21,082 nucleotides of DNA, from assembly GCA_002785215.1 (NCBI GenBank), contig PFMK01000034.1:1-21082 (forward strand), read 5' to 3'. Below, one piece after another: positions 21,001 to 21,082 of this stretch. Below the pieces are notes generated by a model that saw nothing but the letters and a program-made list of their open reading frames with translations, searched no databases and had not been told where the DNA came from. Origin of the DNA: Candidatus Gottesmanbacteria bacterium CG_4_10_14_0_8_um_filter_37_24 (GTDB lineage Bacteria > Patescibacteriota > Microgenomatia > 2-02-FULL-39-11). How positions within the stretch are numbered: the first letter of the stretch is position 1; every line of letters starts with the position of its first letter. The translations under genes and the position numbers were made by a program.

Positions 21001-21020
21001 GGTGGGACATAATTCCCACC
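21001..21020. repeat. Hairpin-forming inverted repeat upstream of the minus-strand operon
   Basis: GGTGGGA (21001-21007) and TCCCACC (21014-21020) form a 7-bp perfect stem with a 6-nt loop. It lies 25 nt upstream of the membrane protein start and could be an mRNA leader hairpin, an operator or the end of an element cut by the window edge. No T run follows on the minus strand. I see no gene in the last 107 nt. Confidence 0.5.
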
Positions 21021-21082
21021 AGTACCTTAACAACTTGCAATAGACGAATATCACCCCCTAAACTCTAATTGTAGGCAGAGAA

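Noticed and set aside
20976..21060. Possible short leader peptide on the minus strand after a GGGGGTG sequence
   Set aside because: It lacks an ATG, would be about 16 codons, and shows nothing beyond an SD-like run.
1..21082. CRISPR arrays, insertion sequences, tRNA or rRNA genes
   Set aside because: No regularly spaced repeats, transposase motifs, cloverleaf or rRNA sequence were seen in the window.

Overview
The window is an AT-rich bacterial segment with about 29 protein-coding genes, tightly packed and almost all on the + strand. Many neighbours overlap in the ATGA fashion that suggests translational coupling. Strong Shine-Dalgarno (SD) sequences before some genes (4111-4123, 11158-11168) and sigma70-like promoters point to a bacterium. 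The content (FeoAB, NifX-like proteins, a MinD ATPase with ferredoxin inserts, an [FeFe]-hydrogenase-type domain, an archaeal-type peroxiredoxin) suggests an anaerobic or microaerophilic organism. No rRNA or phylogenetic marker is present, so I do not name a phylum. UAG, UGA and UAA all serve as stops, so the code looks standard.

Layout. (a) 1-1255: an attenuator-like leader, an alpha/alpha-toroid prenyltransferase-like protein and a small membrane protein. (b) 1262-3095, minus strand: a bacterial dynamin-like GTPase behind a fluoride (crcB-type) riboswitch with a built-in terminator. (c) 3185-3971: an ArsR regulator with a perfect palindromic operator inside its own promoter, a glutaredoxin interrupted by one in-frame TAG, and a DUF2892 membrane protein. 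(d) 4065-8779: a strong promoter followed by DUF5320, NifX-like, radical SAM, second NifX-like, CGGC-domain, MinD-ferredoxin ATPase, cation-diffusion transporter with zinc ribbon, and DUF134 regulator. This looks like a metal or Fe-S cofactor assembly/handling operon related in content to the ORP (orange protein) and NifB/NifX systems. (e) 8807-12802: a Fur-family regulator, peptide deformylase, a VOC-fold protein, two COG1237-type metallo-beta-lactamase-fold proteins, an encapsulated-ferritin-like protein and a YjjX/DUF84 NTPase. (f) 12792-15835: a YibE/F membrane protein, a thioredoxin-like protein, a membrane-anchored glutaredoxin-DsbD-like fusion and TrmO. (g) 15893-19668: a Prx6-type peroxiredoxin, a ZIP transporter and FeoA-FeoB. 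(h) 19672-21082, minus strand: a polytopic membrane protein coupled to a short, ferredoxin-less [FeFe]-hydrogenase domain.

The theme is metal (mostly iron) uptake, storage, export and cofactor handling together with thiol redox control. Three DNA-binding regulators (ArsR, DUF134, Fur) lie among the genes they may control. The most novel-looking points are the fluoride riboswitch in front of a dynamin gene, the radical SAM/NifX/MinD metal-cofactor operon, the standalone encapsulated-ferritin-like protein, and the membrane protein/hydrogenase-domain pair. All functional assignments come from motifs read by eye; no database search was run.
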